Positions 21,570 to 34,396 of a DNA stretch of 64,000 nucleotides are shown here, one piece after another. The stretch's first letter is position 1. Each line of letters opens with the position of its first letter. Source of the DNA: Litoditis marina (Eukaryota > Nematoda > Chromadorea > Rhabditida > Rhabditidae). The notes beneath the pieces are model-generated. The model had not been told where the DNA came from. It did no database searches and was given only the letters and a program-made list of their open reading frames with translations. The position numbers and the translations under genes were made by a program. The stretch spans positions 23,286,985 to 23,350,984 of the forward strand of contig OZ038433.1 of assembly GCA_964036275.1 (NCBI GenBank), given 5' to 3'.

Positions 21570-24500
21570 TCTGTAACTTGTTGAAATCGATTCAACTCTC
21601 AATTGAGACAAACAAAATATGTTAAACTCGAGAAGACTTTCTACACTATCTCAAGAAACACACTATACAATCATTACAACGCTTTCAGGCACTAACGTAC
21701 TCGAACATTATTTTATGATCTGATCGGAATAGGCAGAGAGAAATAATCTGATTGTTCGCTGTTGCAGATTGCAAGCGCGACTGCAGTGAAAGTTCAATTT
21801 TCAAAGATCGTTTTCCAGAAGAAAAAAAGAATTTGATTCAACGGACTTTTTGCTTATTTAATTTTGACCTAAAAAAACATTTCTGTAACATTTATCTTGA
21901 TAGTTGACCTGTCCACAAACGTGTGGAACGAGAATAAGTTGCTAGGAAGAAATGACATAAAAGTCAAACGACATGGGAACCATCTGTTCTTATTATTCCT
22001 ATTAGCTTCGAGTGTGAGACATGGGGAAGACATGGGTTATTAGAAAGAATATGCAACGAATTGATGAAAAGGGTTCAACACCATCTGCAAATTCCTTTAA
22101 AAACAACGAGATCGCTTGCGTCTTGTAACAACCAGATAGTTGGACATCAACAATGATCGATGTACAAGATTTTGCATGTCCATCTCCAAATGAGTAGTCC
22201 GAACACGAAAAAAAAACACATTCTCAATATAGTTTTCACAGTAGTGCTTGAATATTGTTTTCTAATATACTTCATGTTTATGAACCAAACATAATTGTAG
22301 AATGAGCTCAGCAGTTGTCTTCCAGGAGTATTGCATTCGAAGTACACATTATCAGGCTTGAATTCAGACGGACAAGAGTCATGTAACGAGAGCACTAATT
22401 TTCATGAACTTCGGCTCATCCAATTCTCTCGGCAGACAATTATACTGTACTCAATAGTCACTCGTTTGGAGAATTCCCAGTAAAAAGTAGTTTTCCGTTT
22501 TGTGTATGTGCAAAGCGACATCTACTATTCGCTTTCGATGTCTACGAATCACCTTGAATAGGGGTAATCACAGTAATCAACTAAACAACATGTTCTGAAC
22601 TTTTGACCTGAATATGTTCTTTCGAAGCTGACCAAATGAAAACTAGTCGTGCACTAGTTCGCGATTTAATTTATGTATGTTGTAGGATAATGTTTGTATT
22701 CATTGTTGGACCGAACACAAGGCGAGATCTTCCATTTCAGTGGCGATTTGGCGGATACGGCGTTCTCAGAGCCTGAAAGAAGCATTGAAAACCAAATGCA
22801 AAAATCCGCAGAGAAAATCTAAAAATCCGTAAGAACATCGCAAATGACATAAAGATCAATATCACATCGTGTTCGGTTCAAAAATCAGACAAACATAATA
22901 CTACAATATGCCGAGGTTCATTTAAAGGACCGTACATTTATAATGAGCAATGTAAGTAATTTTAAAAAAAGAAAAAAGTCATTTATTTGTGTTTTGAGAT
23001 GAACGTTTGAAACCTTACGTACAAAGAGTTCAAATAACCACATTATTACGGAGCAAAATAGAAGCCGACAGGATTTGGGTTACTGTAATGCAGCAATCCT
23101 TAATCTCTCACTGCTTTGTAGTTTTTATGATATTCACAAGTCTTCTTTCACAGCTTTCTAGATGGTAATTTCGGCCATGTTTTGACTACCCGCACCAGGG
23201 CGCGCCGCATTTTTGAGAACATGCAGCAAGACAGGAAGTTGACACCTATATGAATGATTATGGTTTTTAAATGTTAATAATATCGACTGAGCAGCTCAAA
23301 CCTCTAAATTGAAGAGGAACGGTCCCTTCAACACCGGGAAATTGAGACCATATTATCTCCGTTTTCCAGCATGTTCCAGAACAGGTTGAAAGTAGATGCA
23401 GGGAACTAGTTGTTGAGATTACTTTTTGTACTGATTTACTCCAGAAGCCAATTTCAGCGAGAAAGTAAATCAGTGAACTTAGAAAAAACCACATCGTGTA
23501 CTATGCTAATTATCATTCCTCACATACATCCTGAAAATTTCGTGAGGAAAACAATTTGACAGCTCCTTCAATTGAGGCCCATGAGACATAGTCTGACTCC
23601 AATTGAATCTTCGCGGAATGATCCTAATCGTTTTTACGCTAGTTCAAGCGTAATTAAGGCAGACTTCAGCGCAAATTGCAATATTGACTTGACCGTACTG
23701 AACTTTTGAACTTCAATGAACTCTTACTATCAATTTTTCATCGTAATTATAATTTTATTACTACGTTGGCTACGCCATAATTTGAATCCAATGAATAGAT
23801 GTCGTCAAATAGTAGTTATCGATCCCGTTAATAGCGAGTAGGGGGGTCGAATTTGACTTCACGCACGTACCGCAAGCACGCGTCACTACAAAATATCAGA
23901 ACTGATCAAACTGAATGAAACTTTAGAAGTTGGATTAGTTGATCCTGCTGAATTCAGACATAAGCACGAATCCGGGTACAACAGGCGCGCGCGACATGCG
24001 ACGCGACAAAAATTTCAACGCGTGTGCATCGTGACCAAACTTAACAAATAAAAAAAACGGGGGTTGTTGGAGTGTAAGTTTTGATTACAAACACTGAATA
24101 GAATGAGTGAGGTGGGTAAACTATAACTTTTCAAACAATTGTTAAACTGACTGTTTATATTGGGAACAGTGCGTTGTTGTAATTGACTACCATCGTAATT
24201 AACTTTTCATACTACCGTGCAGAAAAAAACGTGGAAATACAAAATAATAACGCAGAATTGAATCCTGGATGGGAACTTGTAACGTATTGCTGTCAGCTAT
24301 TAGTTACCAATATTTAATGTGTTGGCTGCCTGTCAAGTACTGGGCTAAAATAACTACACCAATTTCCAAACATAAATATGTCGTACTGTATAGCAGCATA
24401 GCCCGAAACCGTGTTCACGCCCTCTCTCCCTCACCCTCATGCGTGCTCTCGGTTGACACAACATTTCGCGAGACTTGTGTACCGGCGGGACTTATGAAAG

Positions 24501-24767
24501 CACAGAAATACTTTATTTTGTTTCACTGCTCATTTTCCCAACGGCCGAGTTGAACTATCTGTGTTGAAAGGTGGTAATGAGTAGTTTTGAGAGTTTAAGA
24601 GAATTTCGCATGAACCAGCTGTAGATTCTATCTCTTCATCTGGCGAAGAAAAACGCGGCAAACACAGATTTATATTATTCAAAGAGTAATATAAATCAAA
24701 GAATAATATAAATCCTATCAAAAACGTTCTTCGGAGATCACAGACAGCATTTTTCCACCAACGACAA
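21570..24767. other. Intergenic with a dispersed repeat
   Basis: No gene recognised. Contains one copy of a repeat shared with 33.7 kb (listed separately) and unconvincing short ORFs, for example at 22147-22395 and 23267-23494 on the minus strand, which lack splice support or family motifs. Confidence 0.45.
22921..23180 (+). repeat. Dispersed repeat, copy 1 (partner at 33712-33955)
   Basis: From TTAAAGGACCGTAC through AACCACATTATTACGGAGC to TCTTTCACAGCTTT this matches 33712-33955 closely, with small indels. Weaker similarity continues downstream (GAGAGGAACGATTCCTTCAA versus GAAGAGGAACGGTCCCTTCA). Neither clear termini nor coding potential seen. Confidence 0.75.
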
Positions 24768-27700
24768 TTACGAGCGATTTCCGTTTTTTCTTGTTCCATT
24801 GGTTGGTTGTAGACTCGAGACCTACAAAAGACTTTTAGTACGTCACGAATTTGTCAGTGATCACATGATAGACGTAACAGTATAATAATGGGGAAAATGT
24901 ACATGTTCACCTGCGAAACACTGGATCGACGTATCATCCGCACCATATCTTTTCGGAGATTTCGGTTGATCACCAAACAGACCCAGGGATTCAAATAAGA
25001 GAGAATGAGATTTATGATTGCGTAGAACCCTCTCATCGAAACTATCATTTCTCGCTGGAACAGTACATTATACAAAGATTGTGTATGGGAGAAAATTTAA
25101 CCCGGTCCACTTTTTTGCGCATGACTTCTCAGGGGCTGATTATCTAAAGGTCCCATTTCAATGTCACAATGTCGCGATGTCTCATTTCATAGCCTCAATC
25201 TCTGAAATTCCATGGTGACTGTCATGGCAAGTCTCAGCCTAGAATTTCCAATTTTCGCATGGCGACTGTCGTGACCAGTCTCACCCGCCTACCCGCGCAC
25301 CTTAGACCCGGCCATACTTAGATACGTACGTCCCAGGAGCGGGCTCAAAATTAATACACGAGAAAATGTCGTTCGCACAATTACAAACAACACTTCTTAT
25401 GACTAGATACCCTTTTCTCTTTTTAGAGAACCTGGGTTCTATTATTTTTTTTGGAAAGCCAACATAGTTTTCATTTTCTGTAAAGGCCCTTCAAATCTCA
25501 ATATATCTATGTTTTATTCGCTTTACGCCGGCCAATCTGTGCTGAGTCTTGCCATGCAACATTGTGGCGACACTCAAAATGGCGACTGTCTGGCGAGCAG
25601 GCAGACAGTCGCCATTCGAGCCTTGCCACGACAGTCTCCATGGAGCTTCAGAGATGTCCCAATGTCTCATTTCAATGTCCCAATGTCTCGTTTTCATGCG
25701 TGGCTTCGACTATTCCTGAGCAAGTTAGAGACTGTACATTAGGCGGAGAGTGCGAGACATTAGTGTGAGAGAGCGTGTAGATGCAAGAAAGCGCTTTACG
25801 CATTGCCCCTTTTTGGAATAGATTACCTGCAGAGCTCTTTTTTATTGTCCCAGTGAATTTAAATGTCGTTTGGAAAAATGGTTTCTATCAGAAAATGTGT
25901 TTCTTGGATCACTTGACCCCACGAACATATCTTAAACAGTAATCGATGGTTTATTCCTTAATGGTTCGGACCACCTTTTGTAAAGTAAAGAACCTGTTTA
26001 TCCCTCTTGCCTTATTTTGATAGTAGTGTGTCATTGTATTTGAACGTAAATTATCTACTTTAGACTTGCAACCTGAATGTAACAGACAGCCTCTTGGAGG
26101 ATAGCCGTTGTCTTCCTAGAAGATTCTTGTCCTCCAACTCCCAGCGCCCTTTTGGCGCCAACAACACCTTCACACAACACACAGTGATACGAGAGAAAAA
26201 TAAATCTTGTGTTGTATAGTATTGTAAACTACCGTTTGAGACGTAGACGACACATGGTGACAAATGCGCAGAGCGCAGACACTGAAGTAAGTCGTTATTC
26301 GACGAGAAAATTTTGGAATGGGATATTGAAATAGGACATTGGGACTATGAAACGAGACATTGAGACATTTGGACATTGAAATAGGACGTTGAGACATTGG
26401 AATGGTACATTGGGACTTTGGGACCTTCAGAGAATCAGCCCCTCAAGTTACATTTTGCATATGCGATAGTCCAAAATAGCCAAACCTTTTTTTCTGTCTA
26501 ACCGCAAAGGTGGCGCTCAAGACATTTTGGTGGCACATACATAAGCTAACTTTCAGCTAGACTTACGTTATGTGACAAACTGAAGCCAAACTGAAGAGAA
26601 TAATGAACCATAGCCAGAATGAAAGCCATTACCAGTCCTCCCATTTGAACGTAGAGTGTAACTTCACGTCGCATGTTTCTGAAAACATTCTACACATGTG
26701 GATAAATTGTTCTAGAATTTGACAGACGTTCATTGGGTTATTGAAGGATCCCAGAAACCTACTGTAACTGTCATAAATCTGCTGTAGTGTACTTCTGACT
26801 AGGTCCAGCAGCACTGGAATGTGAATGTCACGTGGAGTGACGAATGCTGATGAGCAATGCACGTTAACTCTGTTTGCTGATTCTAGAATATTCAGAATTT
26901 CTTCATCTGGTTCCTTAAAAACAAGAAATCACTGACTATATTACTCATTCTAATCATTCTGCTAAGGTTGTAGAGTCGTTTATATTTGTTTCTGTCACTA
27001 TTTGGAAGCTCCTCTCTGTATGTAAGCAGAAACTAACAATGCTTACTTGGGACCGTCCTATATTGAGAACCACATATTCGGCCTGGTAAAAATTTAATAA
27101 TCCAAAAAAACCTTACGCCGAAAATTTGGTTTTGTTAGTTAGAAGCATCCTCAGAACAAGCAGATAAGAGCACATACACAACACAAAGTTGATAGAAACA
27201 AAGAGGTTGGCCATCAATGTTGCTTTCTGAAATGAACTGAAGGGTGGATCGAGATAAAATGCAGTTTTGAGTTGTTGAACTTTTATCCTGAAGTCGTATG
27301 GGTCATTCAGACAGTTTTTAGATATCAGACGATTTTCCTCGATGTAGACATCTCTAACTAGATTCAAAACTAAGCAGCTTATGCCACTTTGCTACTTAGT
27401 TGCACAAATCATACGTTTCCTAAACTGTCCCAGAGTCATAACTTTGAAGAGCGGGTGAGCGGGTCAATAAACACGAATGCAAGAGAGATACCGCAAAAAA
27501 TTCGCTAATATATTTTTCTACAGATTTTATATGCTATGAATGCTAAAGGTCGACGTTCGGTGTATAAGTGAAAACTAACGAAATACACCTACCGTTTCAT
27601 GAGTTTTATCTTTTCACTCACCGTCAGTAGTCCTGCTGGTAACTTTGTTCTAAGAGTTTCCTCATTCATCACCAAGTTGGGGGTTAGTATAATGGGCAAA

Positions 27701-28527
27701 CTGTACAGTGTGGCTGGTAACCAATGTATAGCAAACACTGCGACAGTGGGAAGCCGTTCTACATGCTGAAAAAGCAGCCGAAAAAATGAGATGTTCTTTT
27801 TATTTTTTATACAACAACGTTCGCGAAAACTACCGATGGGCGCTTAAACGAGAAGTTTCGAAGTTCAAAAAAGGAATTTCCCACCTCATTCAATGTCGAT
27901 TTTGTTTGACATAGTGCCAAATACCTTTGTGATGATATGAGCATTATTCCAAAACACCGTACAAAAAGATAGAAATGGTTATTAAAGTATTTCCAGTCTG
28001 TTATCCAATAGGAATCTCTATGGTCCCAGTATAATTCGGCGAATGCTGGATAATGTTGCACAGTGTTCAGAAAAAAGTATGTGGTCATTGCAAGTATGTC
28101 CGCGATGCCCTGCAACCATCTATATAGGCTGGAATAGCAAACAACAGACTGCGTAAAAAAGATTACCAGAAAATGTTTCTTCCCAACTAGATTTGGCAAT
28201 CTATCAATGCTAATTAGAAAGCGTTTTCCTGAGAAACAAATGTGTTTCAGGTGTGTTGGTTTGCTTGCTCTAAGAATGATGGAAAACGACAAAAAACTAT
28301 TCTGGAATGTCTACTACCACGCTGCCAGAATCGTACTAAGAACGATGAAAACTCCACATTATAATTCATGTCTTATGAACCTGTGAGAGAAGAAGTCTGT
28401 AGAAGGGTAGTCGATATTTCTTATAGAAAATCATTCCTCGGCTGATTGTCAGAAGGATCAAGAGATAGAGAGGAAGTGAACAGGCACTTCCAATCCAGAA
28501 GATGAGGTTTGGTATAGAGAATCCCAT
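24768..28527 (-). CDS. Serpentine chemoreceptor GPCR, Srv-like, 7 exons
   Basis: Seven-transmembrane receptor read leftward. Exons: 28527-28381, 28148-27885, 27765-27622, 27226-27117, 26678-26567, 25054-24911 and 24821-24768; GT-AG junctions, phase kept, about 324 aa. Motifs: TM1 exon starting MGFSIPNLIFWIG and ending FYRLLLSQ; GIADILAMTTYFF in TM2; FVRCFGIMLISSQRYLALCQ at TM3, an RC-G...QRY...C pattern like Srv/Srg receptors; TM4 VFAIHWLPATLYSLPIIL; TM5 CMCSYLLVLRMLL; MRREVTLYVQMGGLVMAFIL in TM6; and TM7 INLILSYLNPWVCLVINRN. TTTCAG directly precedes the ATG, suggesting trans-splicing. The 1.5-kb intron between exons 5 and 6 contains a foldback element. Srv is a judgement from motif style; other classes of that superfamily are possible. 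Confidence 0.75.
25131..26443. mobile_element. 1.3-kb foldback/MITE-like element in a receptor intron
   Basis: Ends are imperfect inverted repeats: AGGGGCTGATTATCTAAAGG on the left and the complement of AGGGGCTGATTCTCTGAAGG on the right, each continuing into GGTCCCA. Inside are many short iterations related to CAATGTCTCATTTCAATGTC, in opposite orientation in the two halves, plus a perfect GGCGACTGTCTG/CAGACAGTCGCC hairpin near 25579-25611. No transposase ORF. Target duplication unclear. It lies between exons 5 and 6 of the Srv-like gene. Confidence 0.7.
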
Positions 28528-30641
28528 CTGAAATAAGTTCTACGTTTTTCTCGATATGATACTATATACACCCTAATCAGTGTCAATTTCAAAGTTACAA
28601 GTTTGATTGGTCACATCACAATGATAGATAGTGGTGGTCCATAATCGATCTCCAACTCTTTTACTTTAGGCATGCTCTGATGTATTCGTGGCCACGAATA
28701 CGCGGCGGGTGGCAATGACCTCTTTGGACCTCTCGATTGTTGCTCCGGGTGGCTTACCAGGCCATCAACAACAAATACAAACCATGTGTAGAAGTATTTT
28801 ATACGGACGGATGGATGGGAACTAGATCCAAAAAAACCAATTAGGAAGGAAAAGCGCGGCAGAGTTTGTCGATCTTATTTGCCACGGCGCACGGGCGATA
28901 CGTGAAGACGCAACAGACTGTTAAACACCCGTTTTGGTATGACGCCCGTTTATTTCGGACAATGGACGCACTTCTGGACTTTCTGGACGTAGAACGGTCC
29001 TGACGGGTGGGGGTATTGTGTTAACGCATTCACATCAGCACGCTTCTATTTTAAGAAAGTTTCGATATTGAAGTAACCATGTCTATTAGGCAAGTTGGAT
29101 GATCTTTCTATCACTAGAATGGAATTGGAAGAGTTGGCGTCTATGATCTCTTAGCACGTTGTGGTAACGGCTTTTTGGGGTCAAAGTTTTATGCGCGGCG
29201 GAGTAATTGTCTAAGTTGAGATTTTCACTTTATCAATTGTTACTCAACACTTTCCAGGTGAATTATGAGGAAAAAATAAAGGTGGCCATTATTGGTAGTG
29301 TCGTAAATACAATGGTATCAGTTCTTTTATACCCAATTTATGTCAAGTTTCACACGATTTTAATTACTCTTCAACAAACCGTGGATTTCTTTGCTTGTTT
29401 ACAACAACTCACATAGAATTGTTCCGTTTTGTCGAAACATTCCAGAAAACATTTACTTTTACCACGCTTTTCTCAATAACAATTAATGAAAACAGGATCG
29501 AGTGAGAAATAGGAAGCGATAATAACAATCGCTCAGACCTAATGACAATTGTAACATTAAGCAGGAGAATAAAAATGTTAAATCTTCACGTAGTCAAAAC
29601 ATACGAAATCGCTACAGTCTTCACACACAGGGGTTAACGAATATGTTATTCATTGCATGAAAAACAACTATATTTAACATACCCCCGGTATCTAATCCAA
29701 CCCGACCGTATAGGGTGTGCCAAATTTATAATTTGTTGTCTCTCTCCGGAATCGGACCTGCGAGCAAACGGTTCGTAGCTGAGCGATAACCACTGCGCTG
29801 CGACAGCGCACAACTGATAAGCTCTAGAATCGAAGACGTGTGTCCATCTCCAAACACATCGGAAATTGAGATATACAGTACCCTTCCATCTTACAGTTGG
29901 CGACGATAATGCCTGTCCTTAGAAAGTATCCCAACTGTAGGCGGGCTCTGGTAACATACCAATATATAATTCATAGTGTTCATTTCCTCGACAGAGACAT
30001 CAATCATAAGATCAGATCTATCGCACCGAGCGAGCGTACGTTGCTGATGAGAGAATATGTAGATCAAAAATACACAGCAGAGTGTAGCTAGAGCGGTGGC
30101 AAAAACGTATGGAATAATCTATATTTCGTATTTGTCGCTTCACGTCGTTTTGACGAGGCGGTGATCATTTCATGTATACTTTGAACATATCTTATTTCGA
30201 GTAAACATCTTGACCGCATTCGTTCATTGAAAAACATCATGCTCAGCTTTTTGTCGGTTCTGGGTATGGATTCAGTGAGATGCCATAAACATATTTGAAG
30301 AAAGCTGGTTGTGAGCATGCGTTTGGTAAATGAGTGAAATATGAACAAAACATTTATTACAAACAATTTAGATAGAAAGTTATTCAACAATATGTGTGTT
30401 CAAAACAATACATAAAAAAACTGTTTTCATGGAAAACATAACCGGTAATTTTAGTGGAAGGCTGTGGTCACTAGGAATGACGAGCACTTTCTGACGAACT
30501 GCAATGAGCATGGCCGGCCAACTATGTCAAGTAGCACTGCCAAAAGTATAACCTTTTGTCCTCTCGTATTTTTTCATTTACCCGTGCAGCACACCGAAAT
30601 GGGGGAAAGGCTCATTGTTTTCTTTTTTCTCTTCGTACAGT
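28528..30641. other. Intergenic with one SINE
   Basis: No gene recognised. Contains a 20-bp perfect palindrome GTATTCGTGGCCACGAATAC (28682-28701) and a tRNA-like SINE head near 29745-29820. Short ORFs on both strands are unconvincing. Confidence 0.45.
29745..29820 (-). mobile_element. tRNA-derived SINE head or tRNA relic
   Basis: Reverse complement reads CAGCGCAGTGGTTATCGCTC and then CGCAGGTCCGATTCCGGAG, matching tRNA A- and B-box positions. No complete cloverleaf is convincing. Confidence 0.55.
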
Positions 30642-33600
30642 TTAGAGAAAATATGGCGTAGGAGCAGACGACGTGTCGATTTTCAGTTTACGTGCCACCA
30701 CTGACGGAAGTACAGCTCCAAACACAGCTTGACGAATCGATCGATTGAACACAAGGTAAATTATTCCGGCGCTACCTGAAAAGATGAGATATGGGAAAAT
30801 AGGTGCTGTAGAATGTTTTTTTAGAAATATTCAGTGATCATTGACAACAGTTTGTGATTCATAGCAATAAACATCAAAATACATCTAACATAGTGAAAAC
30901 ATAAGTAATCTATACAAGTGTTCGATGAAACAGTTTTCATGTTGCACTGGTGCCTTTTGAACATACTGTTCTGACTTTTGGTCTACTGAAAATCAGTCAT
31001 CGGTCAGACTAATATTTTCCTGGCAATCGTGAATATTACACTAATTCAAATTGCAGTAGCTTTCCTACGTGTGTTGATGCTCTACAAAAATCATTCAATT
31101 CTATGAAATCTCACAAAGAAAACTCTCTAGTAATAGTAAGGTAACACACCGCTACTCCACTGCCAGGCTATTTGGCCCGTCAGAATCATCCATGACGGCA
31201 CGGGACAATACTGCATGTAGACATAGATATAAGCAGCCACAATGTTGAGAAAACAAATAAGAAATGACTGAATAAATACCTAAATCGTGTGTCAGATTTC
31301 AGAAAAAGGGTATGGAATCTATGAAATGTTATTGTTTCTCAACAGCGACTCAAAGCTCCATGCAAATGAAAATTGGCAATTTTATGCTCCGAACAAAAAA
31401 GAAATTGCGATAAACTTTAAGCTGTTAGTATAATCTGTTCCACATCCAGTCACTGGGTTGAACTATTTAGAGAGAGTTTTAACATTTCAAACACTAATCC
31501 AAGCAGTTTCAGAGTACCTATTATTGAAAACTACATGTAGTTCTTCATGATGTGAGACGAATATCAGAACAAAACTATAGTCTAAGAGTTTTCGAAAATC
31601 GTTCACACTTCCGTAATTTTTTATCCATAGTCACTACTAGGAACTGGTGGTAACTTTTTCAAAGCCATTGTGTTCATTGAGCCAGTAGCCGTGTGATAAT
31701 TTTCACGGTAGTGGGCTAGGGATGGGTGAAAATAGTCTAAGAGAAACAGATAAACAGGTTTACATGTTGATGCAATCTCGTTCAGCTGTACTTGTAGTTC
31801 GATTCCACTACAGTTTCAACGTCAAACGCAAACACAACCAATGCGACTGACAAAATTACAACCCGATATGGGAGATCTGGGAGTTCTGACCTGTCTTTGT
31901 ACAATGCCCGTTGCCATATTGTTTCCTTTCGCGCGAAGAGCCAATCGAAAGCATATAAATACATAGAGGCTTGTTATTGCCACAGCTGCAATAACATTGT
32001 TGACAGCGTGAAAAATGTTGGAGTAGTCAAAGCTTCGCTGAAAAGGAAGTTCAAACATTCAATCGTTCTTCTTTTGACCTTTTTTCAGAATATTTATTCA
32101 ACGCATTCATGTATTTTAACACATAGTATAACATGGTGTTCTCTTAGCTTCATGTTTCATGTACGGATTCAACAGGCTTTTGACTTTGGATCATACTAAA
32201 ACTACTTTTAATAACACGAGAAGGAGCTTCATAAGGTTTGCCATTTAACATAGCACGTTCGCTAATTCTGATGTGTTTTCAACGCCTACCGCGTTCGAGT
32301 CAACCAGGAACATGTCTCTTACCGCGTTGGGTATCATCGGATCAAAAAACCACGACATATACGTAGAGTTAAACGTGGCCACGGGCGTGAATATAGCAAG
32401 GAGAAAGAACCAAAGACAGACAAACAGCAACAGAATATCTACTCGATTTCCCTGAAAAAATTATATAATTCCTAAAATTTGTGATAAAAATTGTGACTGT
32501 AAATTGGTAAGTGACATCAGCTGATTTACACAATTGAACATGGAAGACCGGAGTACAGTATCAATATATAATCGAAACCTGTCAATTTGAACACAACTCA
32601 CTCGAAAAACTGATTCGAGGGCCGCAACTTCACATAATTCTTGACATCGATTCAACGCCAGAAGAACACAAGCGAAACAGTTGGCACACCAACATCCTGT
32701 CAGAATCAAGGGTGCTCGATCAATAATCACTTTGTTTAGAGCATGTGAAGTGTCGAGTCTTGACTAATGCACATCGAATAGACTAAGCACGATCTCACGA
32801 GGCTACGCAATTTCTAGAGAACCAAATGAGTGTTCATGAGGTTTTTTTATTTAGATTTCAACCAGAAAACTCGTTCTTTTGATACACTTAACATTTGCTT
32901 ATACATAATTTGTGAAACGGAATTTGTCTAGACATAGTTGTTGGTTGACATAGTTTGTGAAATAGAGTGTTGACTCACCGCACCCTACGGCCCCTAGGAT
33001 ACTTAAAAGCAAGGGATTGGTGCAGAACACCGCGCCCGTCATGGCAAAATACCCGGTTGCAATAGAGTTCACAAATAGAGAGATCACATCGAAGATTCCC
33101 AATACGAACATTATTTTGTAACAGGATGTTTCAAACATTCCATTGTTTTTGATTGCGATTAGACACGGGATATAGATAGCCTGCAATTAGGAGGAATACA
33201 ACATGATAAATGATAGGCTCTTCATGGTCAGGTTGGCAGCCGGGTGCTCCGGTGGTTAACGTTCAGCCGTCGCATCACGTGACTCGATCCTCACTTACCG
33301 CTTGTATCTGTCTGGCAGACCGCATGAGCACCAACGTCTAGCGGTAACGAACTCTCCCCTACCTACCCCTTTAACTCCCAGAAGTTCGGGTTGAATGTAA
33401 AACTTTCGGCGTGAAGCGAGTTTGAACTTGCCGCACAAATGCGGCACAAAACTGTTGCCCATGATTGACAAGCTGGTGATTGCTTTGCTATAATAGAAAT
33501 TACTTCCGTGCCCGCACTTTCCCTCTAAGTCCTTTTCATGTACCCCTGTAAGTGCCAGATTATGTTGTTCCCGTTCAACAGCCTGTTTTTCGCAAAACTG

Positions 33601-34396
33601 TTCTTCATGTCGGATTTCGATAAGTCACGCCCCTTCAAGTACCCCTCTAACTCCCCCAGGTTCTGTGCGAGAATCACCATTCTCCACGCTCTACGAAAAT
33701 TTCGTTTACGGTTAAAGGGACCGTACCTCTATGATGTGCAATGTAAGTAGTTTTTTGAAAATGAAAAAAAATGTCATTTATTCTGTTTTGAGATGAAAGT
33801 TTCACACGTTACATACAGAAAATGCAGAAAACCACATTATTGTTGAGCAAATTAGAAGCCAACAGAATTCAGGTTACTGTAATGCAGAAATACCTGCTTT
33901 GTTGTTTTCACGATATTTTCAAATCCTCTATCACAGCTTTAATCGTGGTATTCTTGTTTTGAATACGGTTTTGTATTTTTATAGAAAATTAGAAAATTGT
34001 GTACGTAGGTGAACTCGGCGGTGTATGAACTATTAGAGAGGAACGATTCCTTCAATATTGAATAATGTGTGTCTGTAAGATAAGACCAGAGTAATAAACA
34101 TATGGAATAGGCGGTAAACAAATTCATTCATCGTTTTTGTTGAGAGTCAAGAAAGAAAATGCATGGAACCATGTTTTTTTGTTTTTTGAGCCTTGTTTTT
34201 TTTTTCAAAGAAAAACCCGCAATAATACCTGTAAAATGATTCCAGTGATGACAAAATATGCTCCAATATGTGGGTGTTTCGTGCCCATCTGATACCATTC
34301 TTCTAAACTTTTTCCGGAACAGTTGTAGAGTTCTGCATCTGGTTCACCGGACAAGAGAGTGTGGAAAAGTGACAGGCGCAGATTCAAAGCGGTCAT
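30642..34396 (-). CDS. Serpentine chemoreceptor, class T (Srt) GPCR, 7 exons
   Basis: Second Srt receptor, read leftward. Exons: 34396-34229, 33180-32979, 32696-32602, 32451-32323, 32037-31891, 31279-31150 and 30775-30642; phase kept, GT-AG, about 334 aa. Exons 2, 3, 4 and 6 have the same lengths as those of the gene at 1505 (202, 95, 129 and 130 nt). Motifs: LYNCSGKSLEEWY and GAYFVITG; CYKIMFVLGIFDVISLFVNS; GYFAMTGAVFC; CFACVLLALNRCQELC; TPVATFNSTYMSWFFDPMIP; DYSNIFHAVNN; AITSLYVFICFRLAL; WQWSSG; and GSAGIIYLVFNRSIRQ. The stop follows PTPYFL. Intron 1 (about 1.05 kb) carries a SINE and a dispersed-repeat copy. No disabling change seen; ligand unknown. Confidence 0.85.
33235..33380 (+). mobile_element. 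tRNA-derived SINE in intron 1 of the Srt gene
   Basis: Head GCCGGGTGCTCCGGTGGTTA with a B-box-like GTGACTCGATCCTCAC, then a body with GCGGTAACGAACTCTCCCCT resembling that of the 14525 copy. Confidence 0.6.
33712..33955 (+). repeat. Dispersed repeat, copy 2 (partner at 22921-23180)
   Basis: Near-identical in long blocks to the copy at 22.9 kb (TTAAAGGGACCGTAC..., AACCACATTATTG..., GGTTACTGTAATGCAG). Lies in intron 1 of the inverted Srt gene. Confidence 0.75.
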
